From contig RPFO01000034.1 in NCBI GenBank assembly GCA_009746045.1, positions 734,961 to 796,960 of the forward strand: a stretch of DNA of 62,000 nucleotides. The letters run 5' to 3'. The position numbers and the translations under genes were made by a program. This document shows positions 1 to 10,206 of this stretch, in pieces (the stretch's first letter is position 1; each line of letters opens with the position of its first letter). A model generated the notes under the pieces. It saw nothing but the letters and a program-made list of their open reading frames with translations, did not search any database and was not told where the DNA came from. Source of the DNA: Mesostigma viride. Lineage: Eukaryota; Streptophyta; Mesostigmatophyceae; Mesostigmatales; Mesostigmataceae.

Positions 1-310
1 AAATTATTTAGGAATAAGGGTCTAGGGTTAAGGCAATCAGAAAAATCAAGCATGCAGACAGGCATTGCAAGACCCACTCAAATCAGAACATAACCTTGGG
101 CAAAAGTCCCCATTCGTTTACCGTAGCTTCGTCTAGCACTAGAATGCACTGAAATCCTTTGGCATTGTTAAAACGTGACCATTTGCGCCTCGCGAAGTCT
201 AGAACGTGCAAAATCTGACAGCTGTTGTCAAATAAATACGATCGAGATGCCGCCCCTGTCACCGTAAAAGTTCACCCAGCACTGAACTGACAGAAAAGCC
301 GCCTTTCCCC
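1..310. other. No recognised feature
   Basis: AT-rich spacer at the left edge. I see no convincing ORF, RNA gene or repeat in it. Confidence 0.5.
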
Positions 311-613
311 TCAAGAACTGGCCACTAGACAGTAGACACCATCATACCTACACATCAACCAGGGCTTTGCCGTTGCACGCCTTATGCCACCATGTCGGAG
401 TTCCGCCTTGATCTCCTCCTTCTGGTCAGCAAGGCGCATCATCGAAAACCTTGTGCGCAGCCCCCGCAGCTCTGGAACAGTCATGCCCGCACAGTAGCCA
501 GCATCTGTCTTGCCACATTTCCAGCGGGCGCCGGCGTCTCGAGCAAGTACAACAGGATCGGCTGACTCCTTCAGAATCTCAGCTGCTGAGCGGCGTTTCA
601 CGTGATGTCCCAT
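311..613 (-). CDS. Small unknown ORF starting inside palindrome
   Basis: A 100-residue minus-strand ORF with an ATG start (MGHHVKRRSAAEILK) that lies in the left arm of the large palindrome and runs out of it. The middle has paired Cys (WKCGKTDAGYCAGMT) followed by a basic, helical stretch with QKEEIKAEL. The same start, slightly diverged (MGHHGKRRSAAEILK), is present in the right arm at 1439 on the plus strand, where the frame diverges after the arm ends. The duplicated start suggests a transposon-encoded ORF fragment. I do not recognise the family. It could also be a chance ORF. Confidence 0.3.
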   Translation of the reverse strand: MGHHVKRRSAAEILKESADPVVLARDAGARWKCGKTDAGYCAGMTVPELRGLRTRFSMMRLADQKEEIKAELRHGGIRRATAKPWLMCRYDGVYCLVASS

Positions 614-1506
614 TTCGTCGCAATTTCGTCTGCAATTTCACAGAAGCCATGGTACAAGAAAGCATAGAATGCAAGCACTATTTCGATACCTTAGGTCCAA
701 TTTATTTGTCTAAATTCTGGCTCATCATCAGCCTTATTTTGTTGTAACGAGTAACTACGCAAGCTAACAAAAGTTCCGTCAATGGCGCAAAACTGCAAGG
801 TAGATTCTAATAATTTAACTGCGGAATGCCGACCCTGTTACCATCTAGCTTCGTTTCACAAGGTATCGGTATGAAATACACGTTTCCCAGTACGAACTGC
901 CGACTAGACACCTATGAACTCACCGTGGCTTTTTCCACGCGCATGCCTGCGTTTGCTGGTCGGGACTCACCTAATTTCATCTAATTGTTGGCAGCGTGCA
1001 TCGTCCTCGCTGACTTGGCGCGTTCCTGACGCGGCGCGCCGTGACAGGCAGCGAGGACGATGCACGCTGCCATGAAAATAGGCTAGTACCCGACAGAAAA
1101 TGCACGCAGGCACGCTGGAGAAGCCACGGTTAGTTCATTGGTGTCTAGTGGGCAGTTCGTAGTGGGAAACGTGTATTTCATACCGATACCTTGTGAAACG
1201 AAGTTAGATGGTAACAGGGTCGGCATTCCGCAGTTAAATTATTAGAATCTACCTTGCAGTTTTGCGCCATTGACGGAATTTTTGTTAGCTTGCGTAGTTA
1301 CTTGTTACATCAAAGTAAGGCTGATGATGAGCCAGAATTTAGACAAATAAATTGGACCTAAGGTATCGAAATAGTGCTTGCATTCTATGCTTTCTTGTAC
1401 CATGGATTTTGTGAAATTGCAGACGAAATTGTGACGAAATGGGACATCACGGGAAACGCCGCTCAGCAGCTGAGATTCTGAAGGGGTCAACCGATCCTGT
1501 TGTACT
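546..1506. repeat. Large inverted repeat (palindrome), ~395-bp arms
   Basis: The sequence from 546 reading right matches the complement of the sequence from 1506 reading left over roughly 395 bp, with scattered mismatches (for example the TTAGGTCCAATTTATTTGTC segment occurs in both arms). The spacer contains a second, perfect 23-bp inverted repeat (990-1012 against 1049-1071, GGCAGCGTGCATCG...), so the whole block folds as a nested hairpin. Each arm carries the same ORF start. No convincing target-site duplication flanks the block. It could be a foldback-type DNA transposon, a MITE-like derivative, or a palindromic duplication of part of a transposon gene. Confidence 0.8.
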
Positions 1507-1580
1507 GTCGCGTCACGCTGCCAATTTTATTCATTGTCCTTGCTTGCATTGGCTTTAATAGCTTATCAAACCATTGTCTT

Positions 1581-1599
1581 GGGGGGGGGGGGGGGGGGG
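1581..1599. repeat. Poly-G tract
   Basis: An uninterrupted run of about 19 G. The rest of 1507-1798 holds nothing I can name. Confidence 0.9.
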
Positions 1600-1798
1600 C
1601 TGCCTTGGCGCGTTGCGTTATGCATGTTGCTTCCTTGCTGTATTTCTCTTTGGGCGCCGGCTTGCTTTTCATCATTACATTTCCTATAGTAGACATGCAT
1701 GTCTGGTCTGTAGCTGACTAGTAGTTTAAATATCCCTTTTCTTTTTGCTGCCCTTCGTCTTCATATATTGCAGGTGCATGGTTACAGTCCCCGACTAA

Positions 1799-1903
1799 AT
1801 CCGCCAGAAGACCAACCCCGAGAAGCCCCAAGTGTACTGGCGGGGCGGGGACCTTTATGTCAACAAGAAACTGTGGAAGCCCCCCCGGGCTCCCCCGGGA
1901 TAG
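1799..1903 (+). pseudogene. LINE ORF1 C-terminal fragment
   Basis: A short reading frame ending at TAG (1901-1903) encodes EKPQVYWRGGDLYVNKKLW plus a Pro-rich tail. It matches the C-termini of the ORF1 proteins at 9.7 kb (KPVYWRGAVIHVDHKPW) and 48.8 kb (KPKVYWRGGDLMINHKMW). It is a 5'-truncated retroelement remnant: only the end of the L1-type C-terminal domain is left. About 400 bp downstream (1904-2300) holds nothing I recognise. Confidence 0.7.
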
Positions 1904-2299
1904 AGCACTCAAGCTAGTTGTCTACCTGGGGGCAATCGATTATGGGATAGCTTAGACAGCACTTGAAATGATTATATTACGATTATTATAGCGCACATCG
2001 TTATAGTATCTTCAATTAGCTCTGGCAGGCCTTGTGGCCATCAGCTTGCGCCTTAGCCGACGTCTTGAGCCCACCTCACCTTTGTAGCATAAGCTATGCG
2101 TCAGCCTACCTATGGTATTGCATTGGTTGTATTGCACCCACTGTGTTGCGCCCCGGCACCATCCTGTGGAGAGGGCGCTCTGTGGCCTTGCGGCAGTGAG
2201 AGAAGCTAGGGCGCCCTCCCGCCTTCTCTTTGTGTATGTAGGGTTGAAGGTTCCTTTACTCTGTATTGGCACCCACGTGACGCAGTCACGTGCTTATTA

Positions 2300-3261
2300 T
2301 TACAGTCCCCGAACCAGCGCCGTCTCTGTCCAGATCTCGTATCCCCGACAAGGACGTGTGGGCATACGTGGAGTCGGATGAAGATGATGAGGCGGACCCT
2401 GATGCCGCCCAGTCCCCGCTTCTGAAGGGCAAGCGTGCCAAGAATACCTCAACCACACCACGGGAGACGAGTAGGATGACCGGGGGGCGCTTGGGGGGCA
2501 GCCTCGGGGGGTGCGCTGGGGGGGGCAGCCTCCCGGGACGCAGTGCACGCCACCGTGGCCTGTCTCGAGGCAAAGGTCAAGCAGCATGGCGAAAAGGTGG
2601 AAGCATTTGGGAAGACTTCCGTGGAGCAGCGGCTGACCACTATGGCGAAGCAAGTCTCCGGCTGTTCCAGGGCAGTCAATGGCGCAAAATCAGACGAGAA
2701 GAAGATTGTGACGGAAACTGTGACGGCAGAGGTCAAGAAGCTGCAGCCGGCTGCAGCAGCGCCTTGAGCAGCTCCCGCCGGAGTTCAACACCTTTGAAAG
2801 ACCTGGCTGCAGCACAAGAAACCGTGGAAGATCAGGGCAGAAAGATCGCAGCGCTTGAGTGGCAGATCCAGCATGTTCAAGCCAACTAGAACACGATGAT
2901 GTCGGTGCAAGTGCCAACGTGGCCGGCGGCAGCGGCCTACCCTCCTGCAGCTGGGCCCGCTAAACTGCCCAGCGCGGGGAAGCCTCGGCAGTATCCCCGG
3001 CCCCGCCATCCCCAGCCATATCCCCAACAGCAACTTCCCACGCAGCAGTTGGCGTACACGCATGGTTACGAGGAGGAGGAGGAGGAGCTGGAGGAGGAGG
3101 AGGAGCTGGAGGAGGATGCACGCAGGGGTGTTACGCCGCCGCCGTCTAAGAAGCGCGCGCCACCTATGCGCGCGGTGGCCACCCGGTCCAGCCTGCGCAA
3201 GAACAAGGGACGCATTTCGTCCGCCTACGTCGATGAACACTTTCCCGGTTATCGTTCTTGA
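2300..3261 (+). pseudogene. Broken coiled-coil ORF, probably retroelement gag/ORF1-like
   Basis: Three coding segments lie in order. The first (from ~2300) is acidic (VWAYVESDEDDEADPDAAQ). A middle segment in another frame (~2530-2766) is helical and charged (VACLEAKVKQHGEKVEAFGK). A third returns to the first frame (LKDLAAAQETVEDQGRK), reaches a TAG at 2887-2889 and continues in the same frame to 3261 with a Pro/Gln-rich region, a run of Glu, and a basic C-terminus ending DEHFPGYRS. The frame change falls in poly-G stretches, suggesting indels, and the TAG looks like a nonsense change. TTACAG before TCCCCGAACC at ~2307 could be a splice acceptor. I do not recognise the family; a gag-like or ORF1-like retroelement protein is a guess. 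3262-3720 downstream shows no gene. Confidence 0.45.
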
Positions 3262-3725
3262 AGGCATAGTCATGCGATTTTTTCATCACATGTCAGTTGC
3301 TGGAGCTTCTTGAGTTATGGATGAGGTTTTGCACACTTCAAACTCTGTTCAAAGTGGCCCTACCTTGAGTGCTGGCAAAGAAATGCTAGCCGGCAGCAAT
3401 TTTTCTGTGCTTTGGTCTAGGGGGCCAGCTGCCGGCACCCCTTGTAGTGGTTGCCGCTTGGCTCAGCAGTGAGAAATAGGCCTCATGTATCTTCCACATA
3501 AAGTAAAGCCACACAAGCTATCCAATAAGCTTAGGTCAGCAGGAATATTTTAAAAACACGGGTTAAAAACACGGGTTAGATAGACACGGTTCACCTATTT
3601 TGCCGCTGTAATGGACCAGCTCCCACCAGTGTGGTGGTACACTCATGGCACTTTACTAGTTGCTTGCATGATAACATGAACATGATAATAATCCATCATG
3701 ATCAATATATGCATGATCCACCCTT

Positions 3726-3816
3726 GGTGCTTGGGTGCCTGGGTGCCTGGGTGCCTGGGTGCCTGGGTGCCTGGGTGCCTGGGTGCCTGGGGCCTGGGGG
3801 GGGGGGGGGGGGGGGT
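3726..3816. repeat. 8-bp minisatellite (GTGCCTGG)n plus poly-G
   Basis: About nine tandem GTGCCTGG units run directly into a ~20-nt G tract. Degenerate copies of the unit recur at 3893-3935, followed by a second G run (~3941-3957). It lies just beyond the broken end of the minus-strand LINE. Confidence 0.9.
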
Positions 3817-4114
3817 CCAAAGGGGGTGTGCTTGGAGGGGGGATTTATATGTTCCCACATGATAGTAAGTCAGTATAGATGCAAGTTACCCTTGGTGCCT
3901 GGACCCTGCCTGGGTGCCTAGGTGCCTGCATGCCTGGGTGATGGGGGGGGGGGGGGGCAGGGCAGTGGGGGCATGCTAGGTCCTTGGGTGGGGTGGGGGT
4001 GGGTGGCTGGGGGGTTGTTGTATGTTCCCAAATGATAATAAGCCACAACACAAGCAAAATCCACAATTTCATAAAAAACCATTTTGGTGTAGTGGGATCC
4101 ACCAAATGTAAATG

Positions 4115-6174
4115 GGATCCATTGGGGGATGTCCCAAAGCGCAGGCCAGAAAACCGAATCGAAGGCTTTGATGAAGTCCACCAGCACAAGGTGCAAAGGG
4201 GACTCACCAGGCTGCAGGCGTTGCAGTTCCTCCACCAGGCGGCGAGTAGCGAAGAGCGCTTGTACTGTGTTGCGACCGGAACGGAAGCCGTGCTGAGTCT
4301 CGCTGAGGTGACCGTCCAGGGCCGTGCGCAGGCGGTTCAAGATGAGCCGCATAAGAAGCTTGAGGGGGGCACTTTGAATGCACACCCCTCTGTAGTTGCC
4401 GGGGTCGGCAGGCGACCCCTTGTTCTTGTACAGCATCGTGCGAAAACTGTGTTGCCAGGCCGCTGGAGGTGGTTGCGACGACAGCAGAAGGCGGTTGCAG
4501 ATGTCCCGGAAGAGCAGCATAACACCTGTGTCCTCGAATTCGGCTGCAAGTTTTACAACTGCGGCCGGAATCTCGTCAGAGCCGGTGGCTGCGTCATAAC
4601 GCAGGCGCTGGACCGCCTCCGTGACCTCGCGAGAGGTGAAAGGAGGCATGTCAGACGGGTCGCCAAGTGGGCCGACCAGCGGGGGGACTAGGTAGTCCGC
4701 CGCTGACCTAGGCGGGGCAGGGGGCCCAGCGGGGCCGGCCAGGGCGGCCGGGCGGGCGGCGGCGGCTGGGAGCAGGGGTGGGGGCGGCGCAGCTGTCCCC
4801 ACGACCTCGGCCGTGGCCGTGGCCCAGGTACGAAGCCGCTTGGCTGGGGCGCCGGGGACGTCGTGGCGGTGGGGCCGGCCGAGGCCGTCCGGGTGCCCGA
4901 GGCGCTTGTACCAGAACCAGGCCCCCTTGCCGTCGTGCTTCTGCTGGCAGCTGCGCAGGTCCTTGACCATCTGCTGAGCATCTGCCTTCTCAGCCTGCTC
5001 GTAGGCGGCCCTCAGAGCTGCTTGCAGCCCAGGTTTGGCGATCGGATCTCTGTTGCGGCGGAGCATCTGCCTGGCGGCGACCACTGTCGGTGCGTGACGG
5101 TGGACAGCAAGCTGCCGGCGCGGAGGCAAGGTGGGAGGGTGCGGGCAGCCAGGCGATACTTGGCGGCGACACCACGGAGGATCACTGAAATATCCCCCGG
5201 CGGCGGAATGGCGTGTAACTGCTGTCGGCTGCCCCGGCGTCGAATACGGCCAGGAAATCATCCCTGTGCGACATAGCGGCCTGCTCTTCTGCTGACATCT
5301 TGTCGGCATCCTTCAGCACAATCCGGAGCACCTTCAGATCTGGCTGAGGTGCCAGCTGTCGCGACGGTTTCACTCAGGAAACCGCAATCTGCATGATGCG
5401 AGCGAGCACGAGACGATGATCAGATTCCACCGTGCTGACAGAATCTTGCAGGACGCGAGCATCGACAACTGAGGGGCGCTGAGCCCGACGTACACAGACA
5501 TAATCAAGGCACACCACCCGATCCGACGGCCCAAAAAAGGTGGCCAGCTGCTCAGCGGGGCGTGCGAAAGAAGCATTGCATGCAACCAGCGCAGATTCTG
5601 CCAGCAGATTCGCAAATAAAGGCGTGTTACCGTTGGCTGTCGTGTTGGGTGGGGAATACTGAGCGCCCCCAGTGCCAACTGGCAGCGTGGCGTTGGCGTC
5701 GAGCAGCATAACCAGGAAGTGCCGCGAGCTGGGATGTTGGCCTCTTCCTCCTTGAGGGCGTCGAAGAAGGCCTCACGTTCCGCCTGATCGAGCTCGACCC
5801 GCATGTGGTGCATATCCCACAATAACGGTTAGCGTGTGGTGTGAATGGCCCTCAGTGGCCGAAAAAGTGGCCACTAGCACACGCGGGGACCGCAGCACGA
5901 TGGACTGGAGCTGCTCTGATGCTGCCGGCGAGCACAAGAGGCCCACACCACCTTGGCCCGGCGCGTCGCCGCCACCATAGTGGAACCGCCAGCCTGCGCG
6001 CAGGTCGTCGACCAGCAGACCGTTGACCCCGTGCTGAGGGTCAACGGTGCGTCGGTGCTCCTGGACCCCAAGAACAGCGATCTTGTTGTCGGCGCACAGG
6101 GCGATCAGCTCGTCGACGCGTTGGCGTGCTGGGGTGCCGCCGCTCGTAGAAGGATCTGCAGGGAGGGTGCGCAC
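4115..6174 (-). pseudogene. LINE ORF2: AP-type endonuclease + reverse transcriptase (broken)
   Basis: ORF2 of non-LTR retrotransposons nicks target DNA and reverse-transcribes the element RNA there. Here the N-terminal exo/endo/phosphatase domain begins with a VRTLPADPS stretch and has GVQEHR (the catalytic Glu region) and VIVGYAPHAG; its C-terminal part appears in another frame with LLDANATLP, LDYVCV and the terminal SDHRLV motif. The RT part (from ~5300) has the fingers region PGNYRGVCIQSAPLKLLMR, ETQHGFRSGRNT and motif A LVDFIKAFDSV with its catalytic Asp. At least three frame changes (near 5810, 5730 and 5370) break the ORF. Sequence after WPALWDIP (~4115) no longer looks like RT and the FADD motif is absent. 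Non-functional. Confidence 0.85.
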
Positions 6175-6583
6175 GTTAAAGCTTGCAATACCAAGAATGG
6201 GCCGTTGCCCTATTAGCGGGGGGGTGGGGGTGGGGGTGGGGGTGGAGAAGGGTAGTGCTGGAGGTGGTGGTGGTGGGGGGGGGGGGGGGGAGGGTGGCGA
6301 TTGGGGTTAATGCTTGTCAACGCATGGAGGCTTTCTTTCAGGACGGATATGCGTCGTCTCCGTCCTGGCTGGGGTCGCCGGCGTGTCGACTGGGCCTCAT
6401 CCCGCTCAAGGCGGGCTAGGAGGCGTGTGAGGCTGGTAAATTGGCGGGAAGGTTGACCGTGGCGTGCCTGGCGACCTTGCATCCTGATCATGCTCGCACG
6501 GTGCGACATGAGGATGGAAAGGGGCTTGTTTATAAAGGCTGTGCCCAAAGCCTATTGTACCGCGAGGCCGCGAGGGTGTGCCC

Positions 6584-7932
6584 TTACCGGGCGCCATCCA
6601 TACCCGGGACGTGCGTAGACGATGATGACGCAGCTGGGGCGGGCCTGGTACGGCCCGACTTGTGCCGCTTGTTAGGAGCCTGCGCCTCCGTGCGCTGGCC
6701 GTTGATGAAGAGCACGGGGGTATCGTGGACGAGGCGGACGTAGACCTTCTGGCCATCATTCCTGGCCTTGATCGCCACGTCGCTGCCCAGCAGACCGTTC
6801 TTGATGACTAGCTGGGCCGGGGAGAGGAGGTCGTCGAGGCTCGGCGCGTTTCTCCCGCCTAGGAGCTTGCGGGCCTGGAGTACCTTCACCTTGCTGGCCA
6901 CATTCGCGCAGGTCACCCGGATGGGGCCAGGCTGGCCCGCCATCCAAGCTGCCTACTCAATGCGGATGCGCTCGTTGCCCAGCTGCAGCCGGCCCACGAT
7001 GAGGTTCTGGTACAGTCGTTGCGCTAGCATCAGGTCCGTTTCTGGCTGTGGCGCGACCTGGAAATATCGAACCACTATACTGCGTGACCGCTGGTCCTCC
7101 TCAACAGCAGTCTTGTGGGCTGCAGCCCCCCTGCGTGCGGCATCCTCCATCAGGTTGGCAATGTCGGTCTGTTTCACCATGTTAGCGTAGCTGGTCAGGT
7201 GCAGGGGCGGCTGGCTGGGGCGGGGTAGTCATGGCGGCCTTGACCTCGGCAATGCTGGATTGGAGCTCAGCAGTGTCTTGGCGGATAGCAGTGGATAGGG
7301 CGCCGAGTTGAGCGGCCATGTCGTCGACTTTCTGGTTGAGCTGGCGCAGGGTTGCGTCCGGGGAAGCAATGGGGGTATTGGCGGTGCCATCGGCATCCTC
7401 GAAAGCGGCAAAAAGTGCCCGGAGGCAAGGGGCCTTCGCGTAGCTCAGAAAAACAGAAAGACGAAGCTCTGGCAGCTCCAGATGGCGAACGTCGTCCACT
7501 GAAATGGTCTCGCCAGACGTGCTGGGAAAATATAGCTCATGGCCTTTGGCGTGCAGCCTGGAGGAGCAGGATAGCCTGCGCCTGCTCGGCGGTAAGCGAA
7601 AAGAACCGGTGCTCGGCGACAGCCCCGCCAGGCAGGAAGTCCGCTGGGTCAAACGCAGCATCGGCGATGTCGTCGTCGTCGTCGTCGTCAAGGGGGTCGG
7701 TCTCACGGGAAACCTCGCTGGAAGGAGGAGCCGCAGGCGGAGGGATCTGGCTGTCCATCTCGTCGACGGGGCCGGTGCAATGCCGCTTAGACGAAACGTT
7801 AATGGCGGCATCAGCAGACGATGGCTGGGTCGCCATGGTGTCCAGACCGTCGACTAGTTGCGTGAGGGTATGAGGCGCTGAATCCCCCCCATCGGCGGGG
7901 GAGTGGGAGGCGGCTGAAGGTGATTCCGCCAT
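6584..7932 (-). pseudogene. LINE ORF1 (L1-type RNA-binding protein), frameshifted
   Basis: An ATG at 7932 (MAESPSAASHSPAD) opens a Ser/Pro-rich N-terminus with an Asp run coded by a (GTC)n tract on the plus strand. A helical region follows (LRQLNQKVDDMAAQLGAL, AELQSSIAEVKAAM). An RRM-like part (SIVVRYFQVAPQPETDL) leads, after a stop at ~6953, to ANVASKVKVLQARKLL and VKNGL-type segments with VYVRLVHDTPVLFING. This is the coiled coil + RRM + C-terminal layout of L1 ORF1 proteins. Frame changes near 7540 and 7180 and the stop at ~6953 make it a pseudogene. It is a diverged relative of the ORF1 proteins at 8.4, 27.6 and 47.6 kb. Confidence 0.75.
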
Positions 7933-8190
7933 GGCTACTTTCCGGAAAATACAATCCCTGCCTGCGCTGCGTTTTATGATATTGCGCTAAATCTTGGGCG
8001 ATGGCGGCTGAAAATTATATCATCGTGTTCGTCATCAAGAGACGCTTCTACTGCAATTTACCCGACCAAATTTCATGCCCGGATGTAAAAGTTATGAGCA
8101 TTCTCGGCATCCATAGCTCGCCACACCGATGGATCACCATGCGATGGATTCCCAAAAGGACGTCTTAGACTAATGGAGTTGGCTTGATGT
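7933..8190 (-). promoter_or_regulatory. LINE 5' leader / putative internal promoter
   Basis: Read on the minus strand, this stretch contains GCTCATAACTTTTACATC, AAATTTGGTC, GCGTCTCTTGATGACG and GATATAATTTTC in the order seen in the leaders of the ORF1-only elements (8290-8436 plus; 27822-27653 minus). Conservation of a non-coding leader between elements with different coding content suggests an internal promoter and 5' UTR. Promoter activity is inference. Confidence 0.55.
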
Positions 8191-8240
8191 TGTAGATAGA
8201 TTAGACCGGTAGGATTGTGTGTCCCCATCCATCCATTCAT

Positions 8241-8281
8241 CCCCAACGGGAGCACGAGTCTAATTAATTAATTAATTAATG
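8241..8281 (+). mobile_element. LINE-type 3' end with (TTAA) tail
   Basis: CCCCAACGGGAGCACGAGT followed by (TAAT)n is the same 3' terminus as at 13749-13788 and 49252-49283. Only a short 5'-truncated stub is visible, sitting directly upstream of the next element. Confidence 0.6.
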
Positions 8282-8436
8282 ACAGTCTACTAGCACGAGC
8301 CACGAGGTAGCCATGGCTGACGGCGGAGCTCATAACTTTCACGTTTGAGCCCCAAATTCAGCTGTGAATATCACTATCGCTTCGTCTTTCTAAGACGCAC
8401 ATGCTGATATAATTTTCCGAATCTAACACGCAATAT

Positions 8437-9783
8437 ATGACGAGCAAACGTCCTTTGACGCAACGCAGTTTGGCGGATGCGCTCGCCCATGAAAATGCGG
8501 CAGCTGCGGCTGCAGCTTCGCCATCAGGTCTGGCAGGCAGCGGTGACACTAGTCGTGCACTGGTAGCCACCCAGCAACCTCCCGGGCTTAAAGCCTCGCC
8601 ATCGGCATCGCCTGACCCGAAACGCACCCGCCCAGCCGACAAAACAGGATGGTCCCGCCCCTCGGAACCGCGCTTTCGGTTCCACCCTTTCAAGGTCGAT
8701 GATCACGACTGGAACAACATGTCTCCTGACGATGCTATGGACTGCATCTTCTTCGGGGACTACGCCTCGCTTTACGACCTGTGCCTCCATCTCTCCGACC
8801 AAGGTCGCCTCCTCTGCAGCAACGGCAGCCCCTGGCTATCCTCCGGCGCCATGCTTGGCTGCACCCGCCCCGAACTCCAGCACGCCGTCCTCAACTCCCT
8901 TCTCCAGCGCTCTGACGGCGAGATCTGGGCTCCATCAATCTCCGCCTCCACCCTCCGTTCCATCCTCACGGAAGCCTTTCAGCAGCACGTGACCCCCCTT
9001 GCTGCCGACGTAGCAGCAATGGGCGGCACGCTGGCTACTGAACTTCCTCGCATTTCCACCGCCGCCGCCTCCACCTCCACCGCCGTTTCCGCCTTCACTG
9101 CCGACATCAAAGCCCAGCTCCTCGACCTCGACCAACGCCTTCAAGCCACCGCCACCGCCCTTGAGAGCTTGCATGACACCGCCGGCCTCACCGCCCAAGC
9201 GGTGCAGGAAATCGCTGCCCAGCCGGCACCTGCTGGCCCGGCCAGTGATGTTCCCTCCACCTGGGCGGACTTGCTTAAGCAGCACACCACCTCCACCACC
9301 TCCACCATCTCGGCACAACTCAAGCAACAAGCCCTCGACCTTCGCGAGGAAACCGACATCGCCCGGCGCAGCCACAATGTCATCGTCAAGCACTTCGACC
9401 AGCCGGCAGGTGAGACCTCCACGAGCCTTCTTGAGGCATTTAAGCGCGACATTCTTGCCCCCATGCTACTCACTGGTGAGCTGGACATGTCGGCTGTCCG
9501 CCTCCCCCGCGCGCGGGGGAAGGCTGGCCCGGCACCCGTGCTCCTCACCTTTAAGTACATGGCGGACAAGCTGTCGTTCCTTAAATGCCGCAAGAAGCTC
9601 TCGAGGACTCGCTTCACGCTGGACGACGACTTGACCCTGGCCCAGCAACAGCGGCGACGCGAGCTATGGCCGACCTACCTTCAGCTCCGGCACAGCGCAG
9701 GGGGGAAGCCGGTATACTGGAGGGGGGCGGTCATCCACGTTGACCACAAGCCCTGGCAGCCCCCTCCTGCCACCCCAGACTAG
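8437..9783 (+). CDS. L1-type ORF1 protein (448 aa)
   Basis: Uninterrupted ORF from the first ATG after the leader. Residues ~1-75 are Ala/Ser/Pro-rich and basic. Residues ~95-170 include a segment shared with copy 2 (DDAMDCIFFGDYASLYDL). Residues ~170-310 are predicted helical, Ala/Thr-rich coiled coil (ADIKAQLLDLDQRLQATATA). Residues ~310-440 fit the L1 ORF1 RRM plus C-terminal domain: SHNVIVKHFDQ, VRLPRARGKAG, VLLTFKYMADKLSFLK, LTLAQQQRRRELWP (compare the Arg-Arg-Glu-Leu-Trp motif of L1 ORF1p) and KPVYWRGAVIHVDHKPW. Known L1 ORF1 proteins form trimers that bind element RNA and act as nucleic-acid chaperones. The intact frame, with no RT in the element, suggests recent insertion or selection for the protein. 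Confidence 0.85.
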   Translation: MTSKRPLTQRSLADALAHENAAAAAAASPSGLAGSGDTSRALVATQQPPGLKASPSASPDPKRTRPADKTGWSRPSEPRFRFHPFKVDDHDWNNMSPDDAMDCIFFGDYASLYDLCLHLSDQGRLLCSNGSPWLSSGAMLGCTRPELQHAVLNSLLQRSDGEIWAPSISASTLRSILTEAFQQHVTPLAADVAAMGGTLATELPRISTAAASTSTAVSAFTADIKAQLLDLDQRLQATATALESLHDTAGLTAQAVQEIAAQPAPAGPASDVPSTWADLLKQHTTSTTSTISAQLKQQALDLREETDIARRSHNVIVKHFDQPAGETSTSLLEAFKRDILAPMLLTGELDMSAVRLPRARGKAGPAPVLLTFKYMADKLSFLKCRKKLSRTRFTLDDDLTLAQQQRRRELWPTYLQLRHSAGGKPVYWRGAVIHVDHKPWQPPPATPD

Positions 9784-10206
9784 GGAATTCATACCAGTAG
9801 TGTAGATTAGTCAGGCTTAGCCTAGCATGTGGCCCACGCGCATGTGCGCCCATAATGGCCCCCATGGATGTTGTCTACAGAATTTAGCCAAGCCCTGCCT
9901 ATAACGGGACCCCCATGGATGTTGCATTAAGAATTGAGCCATGCTATGCCATGCAGAGAGATGCTCTCTGTCGAGAAGCCATGTCCTAGCTCTTGTATAG
10001 CCATGATGATCTTCCTCCCTCACAGGCATGCTCCCCCCTTACCCGGGCATAGCGTGATAGACCATGAGGGTGCAGGTGCCCTGGTGCACCTAGAGCAGGG
10101 GTAGCTTACATTCCCACCCTTGCATGAAGTAGCCTAGAATGTATGATAGGCCATATGCCCCTTCTCTGGGCTATGTGCTACATATACTCCCAACGGAGTT
10201 ATGTTA

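Larger units (their letters stand above)
4115..8190 (-). mobile_element. L1-like LINE, ORF1+ORF2, 3'-truncated and decayed
   Basis: Reading the minus strand there is an untranslated leader (~8190-7933), an ORF1 (7932-~6584), a G/C-rich inter-ORF stretch with long poly-C and CCA runs (~6200-6580), then an endonuclease and a reverse transcriptase (6174-~4115). This is the order of an L1-clade non-LTR retrotransposon. Homology stops abruptly in the RT just after motif A, next to AT-rich DNA and a minisatellite, so the 3' part (catalytic FADD motif, C-terminus, 3' UTR) is missing. Loss of the 3' end is not the usual 5' truncation of LINEs, so a later deletion or rearrangement is likely. Its leader resembles those of the ORF1-only elements at 8.3 and 27.8 kb. 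Confidence 0.85.

Noticed and set aside
3918-4110. Extension of the LINE reverse transcriptase frame to 3918
   Set aside because: After about 4115 the frame enters AT-rich and poly-G repeat sequence with no RT motif; it remains open by chance.
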